Assembly: GCA_036250225.1 (NCBI GenBank)
Contig: JAPZLL010000054.1
Span: 62,001 to 126,000 of the forward strand
Reading direction: 5' to 3'
Origin: Cercophora sp. LCS_1
Taxonomy: Eukaryota > Ascomycota > Sordariomycetes > Sordariales > Lasiosphaeriaceae
DNA: 64,000 nt
Part shown: piece after piece, positions 9,703 to 21,421 of the stretch
Numbering within the stretch: the first letter of the stretch is position 1
How the letters are laid out: the number at the start of each line of letters is the position of its first letter
Position numbers and translations under genes: made by a program
Notes under the pieces: model-generated
The model's database searches: none
What the model was told of the DNA's origin: nothing
What the model saw: the letters and a program-made list of their open reading frames with translations, nothing else

Positions 9703-10131
9703 AAATAAGTATGGACTAGGTCTTGCGCCGACGGCGTTAGCGATAGCCTACCCCAGGGAGCCCCCAACGCAAGGGCATAAGATGCCCAGCGGGTTACCCG
9801 AAGGGCAAGGTATACCCATTGTACCTTTGGGGATATGCGCGCCGCCAACCCGCCCACACAGCCTACTGCCGCATCCCCTGCTTGCAAACAGACCCAGGCC
9901 CGTCCCCATAGCCGAAGGCTCGCATCACAGAAAGCACTTGAGAACCATGAAGGACCCCGTTGCCAGAACTGCTTCTCCCTGCACCGATCCAACAGTCAAG
10001 TGCCCTCGCTCCCAACATCCACATTCTCCCGGATACTCGTCTCAAGCCCGCAAAAGCAAGTATTCCTCCCATCTCTCCGTCTTGTTAAACAAAGCCGTCT
10101 TGTCAAGGCACGGAGCTAACCGTTTGTCTAG

Positions 10132-10534
10132 TGCTCGTTGGTACCGTTAACAAGACCGGTCTCCATCCTGGCGGTGTGCAGTAAGTCAGAAGCTGACCGT
10201 ACCGGCCTGTCCAAGGCAGCTGACCATCTCGACAGACCCCAGCACGAGCACACCGAGCTGGAGGAGGAGCTTCATGAGAAGGCGCACATTGACTATGACC
10301 GTGTTGCTATTGTGAGCCAGACCACCTTGATTCTGTCTTTGTGTGTACAGCACTGACTTGGTCCGTGAACAGATCCCCAACCCGTCCGTCGCCGTTCTCT
10401 ACGAAGATGCTCTGGTCTACGAGACGGGCACAGCCATCACATCAAGCGGTGCTCTGACTGCCTACTCGGGCAAGAAGACGGGCCGGTCGCCGCTCGATAA
10501 GCGTATCGTCAAGGAGAAGACGTCTGAGAAGGAC
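10132..10534 (+). pseudogene. PCK1: Truncated phosphoenolpyruvate carboxykinase (ATP) gene copy
   Basis: The N-terminal region of fungal ATP-dependent PEP carboxykinase is clear: VNKTGLHPGGVQ, HTELEEELHEKAHIDYDRVA, PNPSVAVLYEDALVYETG and GALTAYSGKKTGRSPLDKRI. Two introns are kept and splice in phase: 10181-10235 (GTAAGT, CTGAC, CAG) and 10312-10372 (GTGAGC, CTGAC, CAG). The retained introns show this arose by DNA duplication, not from mRNA. Similarity stops abruptly after SEKD at 10534, before the catalytic regions, at a junction with TTTTGCA repeated. PCK1 converts oxaloacetate to PEP in gluconeogenesis; this copy cannot do so. No credible start codon exon was found upstream. Confidence 0.8.
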
Positions 10535-10786
10535 TTTTGCATTTTGCATTTTGCTCGATCCAGTTGGCGCACAGGTCACGCGGGGCAATTGCGGTGGGGC
10601 TCTTCGTGGTGGCCCACTCAACCACTTTTGCCACCACTGCACCTGCCTACCTAGGTTTTGAGGCGGCAAACTTTGTTCTCCGAATCAAAATTCTGATCAT
10701 AAATTGCCAGCACTGCTCTTCCTTCTCCCCACCAAATTGGAGGATTTCTGCAACACAGCTCTCCTAGGTTACGACGAAAAGACGCA

Positions 10787-12637
10787 TTGCCGATCGCGAG
10801 AACGCAAGAACCGGATTGGAACGGCATGCTAGCCGAGTTTCTCGGAAGAGACTCGACTACTCCCATCCGCCGCGACGCCCTTCGCCGCATCTTAGAGATC
10901 GACCCGGAGCAAGAGCCGACCAAGCGCCTTTTACCCGTCGATGAGGCAGATATAAAGCTCAAATTGCTCCGGACATTGAAGTGTTACTGGGAAGTTCACT
11001 TCCCTGAGCTCACTGGACAGCCCCGCGATCATTACAAGCCCCTCCATCAAGTAGTTATCGCCACTGTGATGATAATGGATGTTAAAAGGGCCCGGGGAAT
11101 GATTGGCCCTAGTGTGTTGTTGGATGATCGCTGATATATTATAAGCGGGTTTTTCAGAGACTTAATGGTTATGCCCTGCTTTATTAAGAAGGGTAACTGC
11201 CCCAGCAAGTATATCCTCCTACTAATGAGCCATTTAATACAACTCGAGTTAATTATGACCAAACAACTGAACAATTATAAAACCTCTCTCCTCACTATAG
11301 CGGAACTGCCCATCCAAGCTCGTGATACTCGGTTATATGAAATCTAGCGCAAACAAGAGCACTCGAGCGAAAGTTATAAAGACAAGGTCCCGCAATTGGG
11401 GTCGAAGAAGTCAAAGGGGTTGCTGAAAAATAAAGCGAAAGATAAATTGGACAAATAGAAAATCGGCTACAATCCGATACGAGACGAGGATGCGAAAGCT
11501 GAACGAGCTATGTTCAATAATCATTACTGCGTTGTCTTTGGTATAGGAGACCCCCAGATTTGTTATATTGTCCCATTTAGTATTAATAATAAGGAGCAAT
11601 CCCGAGTCGAGTTTAGGAAATACCTCACGGTGGCAGCTACCTGCATCCATTACGAAAGGCCAGAATTGGCTAGCAACCCAGATACCGTCCCGGAGGATGT
11701 GGATGCAAGTGATGTAAAGGAGAACTTCACTAATGACGACATGGACGAGGATTCCGATTTGATGGGTAAAACCGGAGATGATAAAGATATGCCCTCGCCG
11801 ATCGATTTATGGGCTATTTACTGTTGCAAGATTTTTTCGTCGAAAATAGGGGTTAGTAATAGATTATAGAACGAGATCAGTCTGAATAGTTAGCTTTACA
11901 TTTAGTGGAGCCTGGCCTACTTTGCGTTCGAACCGCTCGGTATCGACGGAACGATCACCAAGGGCTTAGACCCAAGTGGTATTATTAAGTACTATACTTG
12001 GGTTAAGCTACAATTCTATTAGATGCTGCGCCACAAGGACATAGATTCGATTGCAATACCCCTCGACGTCTCTATAAACGCATGCCCATAGGATTTTTTG
12101 GATTTATATAATAAGAAGTATAGTGACCTAGAGACTAACGAGCTGAACCCAGTCTTTACTCAAGATCGGCAAAGTTCGGTTTCCCACTGTATTCAGATAG
12201 GAGACATTTTTTATATCAAGGTTGAGTACCAGTATGCCGAGCGAATGCTTTCGGCCTTCCGGATCCAGTGGGCAGCAATAAAGATTTTGTTGCTGGCGGG
12301 TGGTGCGGAGCCCTTGGATGATGTGGGAGACTCTCCGGACTATTTGGACGAGAATCTCAACTGGATGGGTGACGTAAAGAGGGGAATGGCCGCATCGGAT
12401 TTGTTCAAGACGTGGGAGGGCTAGGAGACTCCTACGACAACTCCGGTGCATGAACAGCATACCTCGGACAAGAGAAAAGCGCCGGAACAAAGTCAGCCTG
12501 CCACTCCCGGCCCTGTCACCGTGGCACCCCCCCCTGGACTACTTTCCACTGGTACAGAGAGACGGAACCAACTCGGGGGCAAAAGTAAATATCAGAACTG
12601 TGCGGGGCTGCGGGCAACACCCACGCCAAGGAGTTAG
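10787..12637 (+). pseudogene. HNH-endonuclease-like ORF riddled with TAG stops
   Basis: A single plus frame can be read from ATG 10787 to the TAG at 12635-12637, 616 codons, interrupted by TGA at 11132 and TAG at 11345, 11456, 11867, 11891, 11903, 12020, 12089 and 12422. Between stops the text is protein-like: MPIARTQEPDWNGMLAEFLG at the start, YCVVFGIGDPQICYIVPFS (resembling the Cys/His start of an HNH nuclease domain found in many Sordariomycete proteins), then SLAYFAFEPLGIDGTI and a Pro-rich tail. All TAGs can derive from CAG and the TGA from CGA by one C-to-T change, with no TAA. The HNH assignment is tentative; loss of function is certain. Confidence 0.6.
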
Positions 12638-13037
12638 GGCAATAACTGTGGCAGGGCTCCAAAAATCGGCCACAACGGTCGCGCGCTGTGCCCGCTTGAG
12701 CGGCGGACACACAAACGTATAGATACAGAGGGTGGCGTATCATTGGAAACGGCGCGGAGGACTCAGCGCCGCCTTCCCCTGCCCCGCGCCGCTCTCGACA
12801 CCCAGCCTTAGCGCCACGGCTGCGAGCCAGGTTTTGGGACCAAACTCGGCCTCGTCACTAAAACTGCAACTCCAGCGCCAGCGCGTCTTCGCTATCATCC
12901 CTTGTGCTGCTCTACGATGATGCTTTTGATGGCATACTGGTGTGGGATTTTCACACCAAAAAAGAGGGCCAAAAGTTCAGCCGCGCTGCCTCCAATCAGG
13001 CCGTGCCAAGTCCCGCGTGTCGGACACGGTCGCCTCG

Positions 13038-13257
13038 TGTCGACTTTGGCTCTCAACAGCGAAAACACGCGATATACGCGATAATAGATCGTTGGCCGTG
13101 GCCAAAACAATTGATTGAAGTTATCGTCGTTGTGTTCAAAAACCAGTGACCATCATTGTGGGGATTTCCGACCGTTACCCCTCTTTCTGGATGGCCGGCA
13201 CCAGCCTCTGGCGGCTTACCCAGCCACAAACACAGCTTATTCCGTCGCCCGTTGACA
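13038..13257. repeat. Second copy of the TGTCGAC...GTTGACA LTR
   Basis: It matches the solo LTR at 6813-7043 over its full length in the same orientation, with small deletions. Its flanks (CCTCG and TGAGG) do not form a target-site duplication, so it may be one end of a rearranged element. Downstream DNA (13258-14100) shows no gag, protease or reverse transcriptase motif. Confidence 0.65.
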
Positions 13258-14537
13258 TGAGGTAGGTCAGACTTTTGTCACCCCACTGTATCCAATTGTG
13301 ATCAAAACCGTCAAGGCCCAAGACCTGAGCGGACCAGCACGCCGAAAAGATCCGGACCCCCTAATATGTCCGTGGTCTTGGACAGTGAGCTGATGATCCA
13401 ACTCACCGATGGTTTCACAAACCCGGGTGACGGTAGGGGTAGCCACGCTGATGCAGCCAAGGCGCCAGGGGGGTGTCTATGCAGGTTACGGCGAACCAGC
13501 GTCGGTAACAAGTGCAGAACGGACATTCGTGTTGGGGACGTTCGGCGAGATGCGTATATTGCACCTGGCTTTGGAGGAAGCCACGAAAGATCGGGTCTCG
13601 CAGCTGCTGGGGAACAACCAATTATATACAGTTTCCTTAGGCCTTGAATGAGGTTGACGCTTAAGCGCTTGATGCTCACAGCCCGCTGCGTGATACGACG
13701 CACCGACCGATAGGGTGGTTTGACAGCAAATGATACAGGGGTGCAGATACGGGCCAATTGCAGGGATGGTGGTGGCGCCTCCCTGCACCTGTTCTCGCTG
13801 TGAAGCTGGACACTCACTCGGGGAAGGCGTCCCGCAGGAGGCGGCGTCCCAAAAATCCACTTGGGGAGATATTGATTTTTTATTAGGAAAAGAAGTCGAG
13901 TTTCCCACCGGTCCTGTCTCACATATACATGTATATATAGTAAGGAAGCCAGAAGGTGTGACCTGCGAAAAAGATCTTTGACAACGCAGAAGACCCTGCG
14001 TTAACCTGACGTCATTGGCCCTGTCGCACATACGTGGGATCGCGTTAACTTTTCGTCGACGCCCCGGCCCTGTGGTGGCATTGAAAAAGGGTTGCCCCCC
14101 GAGGTTTATATCATCAGGCAACTGACGTTTTGATCACTCTAGTCGACCATGATTGTTCCAATAGGGAAGCATCGGTACCTGCTTGAGGTCTCAGGCCTGG
14201 TCAGTGAATATTTTTTTTCTTCCCCTCTAACCCGCACCTCTTGCACTGCTGAGGTATACATATGCGGTACACCACTCCCTACTTTGAATTATGGCCAACC
14301 TGCCAAGACGACCGGAAAACTGGTTCAGTCAGGATCCCTCGATTTTGCGCTCCCCTTCCCCAGTCCTGAGCAACGTGCCGCCAAGACAGTCGCAACCAAC
14401 TCATCGTCTCCATTCCCATAGGCACCTTCCTATTGGCCAAGGGCTATTATTTACCTCTTGACAGGTTCTCTGGGCTGTGGTTCGATACGTTGGGTGTCAA
14501 CTTTTTGGGTTAGTGCTAATCTTTGTATTCCTTGCAG
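13258..14537. other. Spacer; 5' exon(s) of the amidase gene probably lie at its right end
   Basis: Bases 13258-14140 hold several overlapping frames of up to 200 codons on both strands, none with a recognisable motif. ATG 14149 opens a 17-codon stretch ending in a GTCAGT donor, and coding-like text continues near 14290-14500, but no single phase joins these to the first certain amidase exon at 14538. The amidase start is therefore unresolved. Confidence 0.35.
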
Positions 14538-16745
14538 CAACTACTAAAGCCTCATCCCGTGCCTTCCGACCGAGCCCAACCTGTCATTCTCCTATCCAAG
14601 GATGATTGCAGTCTCGAGCCCGTCGGTATCCCGGCGTTAATCCGCGACTGGTATGATCAGGATGATGTCTTCGACGAAGCCTTCCTGTCCGATACGCTGC
14701 TCATCTTGGACGATTCTCACTCTGGCGATGTGGCGATGGTGCTGCGCACTGAGCTAGCAGGTGACTCGCACGGGGTATCTTGGCCTCTTAAAAATGTTTA
14801 CCATGTCACTGCACCCATGCAACAGAAAAAGGTGCCAAGCGGGCCCTATGTTCTCAAAAACGGTCTTGTATATGGTGCCTGGAAGGTTTACACCGACGAA
14901 TCAGCCTGTTTCCAGACGACTGTGCTCCTAGACAGACGCCACGGACGCTACTGGTCAGTTTTAACGAGACCTAGTGGACCTAGGCCCGGACGAATAGCTT
15001 ATCGCCAATGTTAGGTTCAAAAATCTCGACTCTATTGGCCCTGATGGCACTGGCATGTCCGTCGCTGTTCCAAGCCGCCGGTACGCCTCTCCGTGTCCAG
15101 CAAGCCCGCTTGCCGGCCTGCGAGTCGCCATCAAAGACAACTTCAAGCTTGCCGGCACCAGATCTGCCGTCGGAAACAGATCTTTCCTTGAAACTTACCA
15201 CGCAGACAAGGAAACGGCGGCTTTCATCAAGAAGGTCATTGAACGTGGGGCGAGAGTCGTCGGCAAGACGAAGATGACTGCCTTCGCAAGTGGTGAAAAG
15301 CCATGTGATTGGTTCGACTTTCAGTGCCCCTTCAACGTTCGAGGCGATGGCCATCTCGAACCAGGAGCCAGCTCCACGGGATCAGCTACGGCAATTGCTG
15401 CGTATCCTTGGCTTGACGTTTGCGTTGGGACAGACAGTGGGTGCTGCTTCTTTTGGTGAAGATGCGCCAGATTCGAACTGATACATCTGCACAGCCAACG
15501 GAAGTGTGAGAGAGCCGGCTGCAAGATGCGGTGTTTATGGCATCAGGTACTCAACCGACTCCTGGGGCTCAAACTCGGGGCTATACCCATGCTGCCCGTA
15601 AGCTTTCAACCCAGCCGTATATCACTTTATTAGTAATGATTAATAACCAGGGAGTTCGATTCCGTCGGGGCCTTCGCTCGGGATCTCAAGGACCTTCGCA
15701 CCTTTGTTGAAGCAACACTCAGTTCCCCAACGGCGTCCAAAACGGTGTGTCAAACTGTCCCATTAAATCCCTGTTCGCTAAAACCAAGCAGCTCCCAAAG
15801 GAAATTCTCTACCCTACCGAGTTTTTTCCGCACGGCGATAGCGTCCAGCAGGGGCTGATCGACAACTTTGTCGTCATCCTAGAGGAGTTTCTAGGGGTGA
15901 AGAAGACCAACTTCACCCTCGCCGAAAGATGGGCGGCTGACCCACCCATCGAGGCCCAGGGAAAGTCCCTCGCAGAGTATGCCTACAAGGTATGTCAACC
16001 GCCGTTTGCGTCAACAAACTTCTGTAACAATGATGTCTCCTCAAGACTGGATACAATCCATTCTACTACGATATCTTGCACCAATATGACGGATTTCGAG
16101 ATGATCACAACAAGAGGTTCGGAGCTGAGCCCTACGTTTCTCCTAGCATGCAATGGAGATGGTATGTTGCCTCACGACTCACGACAAAACATGGCGCGTT
16201 GACACAACTGATAGGGATCGTGGTGCAGAGATATCGGTAGATGAAGTGCAGCAGTCGCTCAAAGAATTAAAGGTCCTCCAGTCCTGGTTCGCCAAAAACG
16301 TCCTCCGCGCCGATGAGAGCTCGAGTTCCAGCGCTATACTGATCCTACCGGTCGGGGCGACGGAGCCCAACTACCGTGACGTCTTTATCGACCCAACGCC
16401 AAGACTTGGGGTTGACGCCTTGAGCCTCGCTTCGTTTATGAAGATGCCGCAACTTGTAGTGCCGAGTAGGTTGTAGCCCGAGGGAAGGAGAGTGGTGATT
16501 GACTCGGATGCAACAGTTGGTGAAGTCAATTACGAATCTCGTGTCTCGGGGAATACCGAAAGCTTTCCTGTCTGCTCGTCTATTGCCGGTGCACGTGGTG
16601 AGTTTGCATCGGATGCACGCAGCAAGTACCTGTAGGCTAACAACACACAGGAAGTGACCTACTCCTCATTGATATCGCACTCCAGGCACTTCAGAAGGCT
16701 AATCTTCCCACACGAGTCTCAACGGGGAAATCCATTTTCAGCTGA
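14538..16745 (+). CDS. Amidase-signature family hydrolase, nine traceable exons
   Basis: Exons 14538-14953, 15015-15436, 15495-15597, 15651-15744, 15792-15989, 16046-16161, 16215-16465, 16517-16597 and 16651-16745 join in phase into 591 codons plus stop. The amidase signature Lys-Ser-Ser triad is visible: Lys in GLRVAIKDNF, the first Ser in GASSTGSATA, and the nucleophile Ser in TDTNGSVREPA, split by an intron with GTGGGT donor. Before it lies a fungal N-terminal extension (ALIRDWYDQDDVFDEAFL). The C-terminus reads LPTRVSTGKSIFS, also typical of fungal amidases. The reaction is hydrolysis of amide bonds; the substrate cannot be told. Many splice sites intact and no stop suggest a working gene, but the first exon and any signal peptide are not identified. 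Confidence 0.85.
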
Positions 16746-18054
16746 CATGAGGACATGTCAAGCAACCGGCCTGGGGCTCGGAGTTTGTGCGGGACGGCAT
16801 TGGAGGGTCTCGATAGTAGAATTAAGATCTCCATTTTTCATATCATCGCAATTATGAGGACGTTGGACGTGGCAGACTTCATTTCAGCGCGAGGAAGTCC
16901 CGGATCCCGGGTCCGGTTCTGGGTCCGAGTCCCATCGGGTCCGATGAAAGGGGTCCACCCGCCGTGGATCCACCTCGTCTCCGCTCCGACCCGGCCCGCC
17001 CCGGTGTTCACTGCATTTGCGGCTCAGGCAGGCCCCACAATTCCGCCGGCCACTTCCGGACCATCTCTTCACAATGATTTCCCGGCGCCCATTCTGCAAT
17101 GCAATGTAAAGTGTCCTGTTGCGAAGCTGCCAACCGCGCATGACTCATCTGCAGGGGTGGCGGCGAACGGCATCATTCGTCCGTCAAGGCAGGTTCAAAG
17201 TTGGTCGAATGATTGCCAATGCTGTCGGGCTGTGCTCTTGTGTCGTGGCGGGCACGGGTCGGCATACTGCTCCAGCGGGCGACCAACTATCGGCCGTTTG
17301 GCGACTTGCGTTGGCGCAGCTGGGCAGCGTTGAAGGGCTGGCTGGGCGTAGGGCTCTCAACCAAAGAAATGGAAGAAAATGAACTTATTGACCGAGGTCG
17401 CGCTGAAATACGAGGAATTTGCATGTTCCTGCAGCAGCCGAGAACCGAGGGCACTGGGGCCGGCTCTCGCCTTCAGCGCCTCAAAGAGTCCACGCAAAGG
17501 TATCGAAGAAAATACGAGGGCGTGGGTCTATCAAGGCGGCCAAATAAACGGCCATCAACAAATCGGGCACTCTTGAGGCCCGACTTTGCATATTGCGCCG
17601 TCCGAAAACAACAATGACGACGGCTGACTCTCCAACAAGTATTCCTAGGCTGCCGTCAATGAACATGTTGCGGCTCAAGCTGCCGATGTTGCGTTGCACA
17701 TTGCTCATTCCAGAAGTTTGTTCGGTTCATGTCTCAGCAGACGACTGGCGGTGCCCTGACACGTGCGGTTGGAGCCCAACCTCTTTTACCGGCCACTGAG
17801 AAAAGGCGACGGAACTGTCCCAAATTCGGCATATCATAGGTCATGGTCAAAGTAGCTCAAGATCCAAGTATCCGAAAGAGCCTCAGAGCGGTGGGCGCCG
17901 CAGAATGCAAATCAACCCCTGGGGGATGGTATTTAACACATTCTCTAGTCAGTGGTGCCGTTTCCACGCATTTCACCCTTGTTTCTTTCATTCTTTCCCT
18001 ATCTTTAATTGACTTGAGTCGATTGGCATTACTCCTGCCACTTCCGTTGCAAAC
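16746..18054. other. Intergenic region with GGGTCCG-rich segment
   Basis: Bases 16890-16990 are dense in GGGTCC/GGACCC-like words (CCGGATCCCGGGTCCGG and variants), which can fold and resemble ends of some DNA transposons, but no transposase is found. Plus-strand frames at 17119-17617 are unconvincing. A TATTTAA box-like word at about 17930 precedes the CorA-like gene. Confidence 0.35.
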
Positions 18055-19886
18055 ATGGCATGGCGAGGCGATACATCCTTCCCTGCTAGAAGTCCGTCAT
18101 CGAGCTTTTCGATCCCGATGGAGCAGCAAGACGGAGTTGATCTTTCAAGATCACGGTCACCTCTCCACCACGGCCAATATATCGCCCGGATTCGAGATTG
18201 TTTTCGATGCTTCCCAAGAGCGGCATCGTTCTATCAGCCTCTAATCGACTATCTGAGCAAAGCGAAGCAGACTGGACTCACAGGACTGCAAATACCAGTG
18301 TCCTATCTGCTGAGGCAGAAGCCAAACGGCAGAGATGCAAGCCCCGACCACTTGACGAGGCACTTGACGACTTCGAGCCATGGTGGGCACACGAAGACGC
18401 AAAGAACGCCGCGTCGGAGCTCGACCGCCCCGCCAGCGTCTCCCGGTCTGCCCGAACAACAACAGTCACAGATCACGGTAGTGGAAGGCTTCCTAGCGCC
18501 TGAGACAATCGGCGTGCTGGGAAAAAAGCACCGAGTTCGGCCAGAGTTCTTCATCAATCACCTCGCCCCCCTCAACAAGACCTGTGCTCACCAGCACGGG
18601 ACAGGACTTGGTGACGTGCATCGACATGAGCGCCCCGATATCCTCGGCAACACTGTCCCCTCCTCACGAGAGAACATGATCCACGTCCGCTTCCTGTCCA
18701 TGTTGGAGATGCCGAGCCACGACGGCGGCTGGAGCATCCCCAGCTTCAAAACCAAGGCGGCGCAGGTTGCCCACACGTTTTCTGCGTCCCCGTCCGTCGC
18801 TCAGCATCGGGTTTCGATGCAAGCCAAGCTCTGCCTGTACGAACAGTGGCTATTCAACCGACACTACGGCGCGACACGGTTCCGGGCGTTGCATGTGCAC
18901 AATGATCGGTGCATCACCGTCGAGCAGATGATTTCCTTCACTGTGACAGGAGAGAGGGATGGAACGTGGCACGGTATGTGGTTGATCAAGTGCAATGTGT
19001 CTTTGGCAAGGACGACCGACTCTAACTAACGCTTACAGGGTTGTTTCTCCTCGACAGCGGGCGGCAGTGTGATGACTTTGATCTTCCCTGGGCAGACCTG
19101 ATTGGTAAGGGCGATGATACGGGTGGTTCTGCCGCCGATTTCGTGCCGCTTATCCCGTACAACATCTCTGTTCCACAGAGTGTCTCAGCCCATCAAGGAG
19201 CTGGCCACAGCCCATACCATCCAAAACTGGACATTGAGTCTGCGCTGTCTTCAGGCTCGGTCGAAGCTCAGCTTCTTGCTGAAGATCCCTTTTACATCCT
19301 CGGCTGCGTATACCGCGCAGCTGCGCAATCCTACATCCAGCTCCTGGCTTTCACGGAGTCTGATGTGATCGAGTGCATGGCCACCGCTACTAGAGAATCA
19401 CAGCGGAATTTGCCAGCTTTCGAGCAGCTAAGGTTCAACCTCCAGCTGGTGCGGCGGGTGGAGCGGTACTGCCAGGAGAATCTGACAAACATCAACCAGC
19501 TGGGTTCCGCATCGTGGCCGAGGGCCGAACGGTTAGATGAGATACACACGATTCGAGACAAACTTCAACAAGACTATGGATATCTTCTCAAACGTTGCAA
19601 AGATCTTGCGCGGCAGTGCGAAGGAGCTAGCAACGCGTCGGTCAGCTGGGCGCAGCTGATGGAATCCCGCGAGGGCATCAGGGAGTCACATAACGTGACA
19701 AACCTTAGCTTCCTGGCCATATTCTTCATACCGTTGAATTACGTGTCCTCTCTGTTCAGCATGAACGTCACTAACATTGCTGATGGCGTTGCCATGTGGA
19801 TATGGGGTGTGACCTCGGGTGTTGCTGTTCTCTTGACGTTCATCGTCCTACTTTTGTTGAAGAAATGGAAATGGTTGCGGTTGTGA
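18055..19886 (+). CDS. CorA-like divalent-cation transporter family protein
   Basis: Exons 18055-18973 and 19039-19886, with a 65-bp intron (GTATGT, CTAAC, CAG), give 588 aa. The C-terminus has the two-helix CorA layout: helix one LSFLAIFFIPLNYVSSLF, then SMN where Mg2+ channels have GMN, then helix two VAVLLTFIVLLLLKKWKW. Before it is a long soluble region with a coiled segment. Bacterial CorA needs GMN for selectivity, so the SMN variant, common in fungal CorA-like proteins of unclear role, argues against assuming Mg2+ transport. The first 130 residues are Ser/Pro/Arg-rich and could include an unrecognised intron; an alternative frame at 18198-18503 is also open. It lies tail to tail with the oxygenase gene. 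Confidence 0.85.
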
Positions 19887-19982
19887 TGGACAACTTAGCT
19901 AGGGAGGAGTAGCAGCACATAGTTAATCCAGATATGCACCTGCAGCGTAGCAGTGTTTTGAAGCGTTATTGTCATTCTATCG

Positions 19983-21007
19983 CTAGTAAAAACCTGCAAA
20001 CCGCATCTCAATGCTCTCACGAGGAGGCCCGTCGGTAACCTTGGGATCAAAGGCAGCATGGAAAGCAACTAAAAGGCCGCAGCAGCAGAGCGTCAGCGTT
20101 TTCATCACTAGCCACTATCAGATGTCTGTATGAGCAAGGACTCTTACCGGCTCGTTTGCCCCAAGAGTTTGAATTTCGGAACACAATGAGATCATCCACC
20201 TCCTGATCTGCCAAGTAATACCATCTGTGCCGGCTACTATACTGCATCAGCCCGTTTTCGCCGACGCCACGCTCGTTTATGACGTCGTTGGCGAGATAGT
20301 CCTTGGCAAAGTCGACAGACTCGCAGTCACAGACCGCGAGCGGCCAGTCGTTGTTCGGGCCTGCCAGGACTTTCCAGATGCTGTGCCACCACGCCGTCAG
20401 CCCAGAAGACATCAACCTGGAGATGGACAGAAACGCACTTGATCAAATCAAACTCCCTGTCCTGGTAGATCTCTGGCTCGCCCGGGTACAATTGGGCCAT
20501 GCGCATGAACGACCCCCGTGTTGTGAAATCCGAATGTGGCAGAGCTGCAGGTTGAGGAAAGTCCACTGGCATGCCGGGTCGACTGGGAAACAATGGGCTC
20601 CGTTTTCGAACCGTATGGTCCACATAGATGATGCTTCGGTACGCGGGGAACTGCCGACGGAGCACCTCTTTCATCTCGAGCCGGAAAACATTGTAGACTT
20701 GTTTTTGGTCGTGAGCATTGCTCGCGTCAAGGGAGTTTGGCTGATTGAGCAAAAACTCGAACCCGTTGCGTTCAAGCGTAAAGGTACCTGCAGGAAAGCG
20801 CCGTGCGTTGATGACAGTCTGAGGGGCCAGTTCGATGTCGTGGTTGGTTTGCTTCGCGGAAGGAATGTTAGAGACATCGTAAACGACAGCGTAGGGCTTT
20901 TCCTCTCCATAGAGAGGCGACCGAGCGAGATAGGGGAGCTTGACATGGACGTCTCCCGGCCTCGGGTCGGGAAGTTCCGTTGTGGTCACGGTCTCGACTT
21001 GAGCCAT
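19983..21007 (-). CDS. AsaB/CmcJ-type Fe(II)/2-oxoglutarate oxygenase, three exons
   Basis: Exons 21007-20439, 20380-20148 and 20068-19983 (GTGCGT and GTAAGA donors, CTGAC branches) give 295 aa, all in phase. The family pattern of fungal hydroxylase/desaturase proteins related to AsaB is present: PYAVVYDVSN near residue 40, the metal ligands His158-x-Asp160 in LPHSDFTTRG, INIWKVLAGPNNDWPLAVCD rebuilt across intron 1, RHRWYYLADQ, and the distal His271 and Arg284 in FHAAFDP and PPRESIEMRF. Such enzymes hydroxylate or desaturate small molecules, often in secondary metabolism. No cluster backbone enzyme is nearby, so the substrate is unknown. ATG 21007 is preferred to 21043 because conserved sequence starts there. 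Confidence 0.85.
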
Positions 21008-21421
21008 TCTGTTGGAAGCACAGTGTCCCGAACACATACACACGATCCCTGCTGCTTGGTGTGGTGGCTTTGTGGGGTGGGTAAGGTAAGGAGGTAAGGT
21101 GCTCGGATTTACATTGCATAACCTTGATCAATCACAAGCTTGGCATCGGAGTGCGCGACAAGGGACCAACTTTTCCATTGCCTGCAGGGAGTATCTGCAA
21201 GCTCCCGAAGCAGTTGCCGTTGCGACTGGTCAAATCCCCCACAAGCAGCCCAACACCAGTGAGGCATCCCATCGGACAAACATCCACCAATAACACGTCG
21301 AGACAAGCCACCGACCAGAGCCTACCCATCACACATGGTCCGTTTTCTTGCTGTCCTGCTACCCGATCCCTTTTTATCCCTCCACCAATCCACACTACCC
21401 CAACCAACCAAACCAGGGCGT

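Noticed and set aside
13311..13922. 203-codon minus-strand ORF after the second LTR copy, considered as a gag or integrase remnant
   Set aside because: No zinc knuckle, protease or integrase motif; competing frames of similar length on both strands.
16890..16990. GGGTCC-rich block as a hAT-type terminal repeat
   Set aside because: No partner inverted repeat, no target duplication and no transposase nearby.
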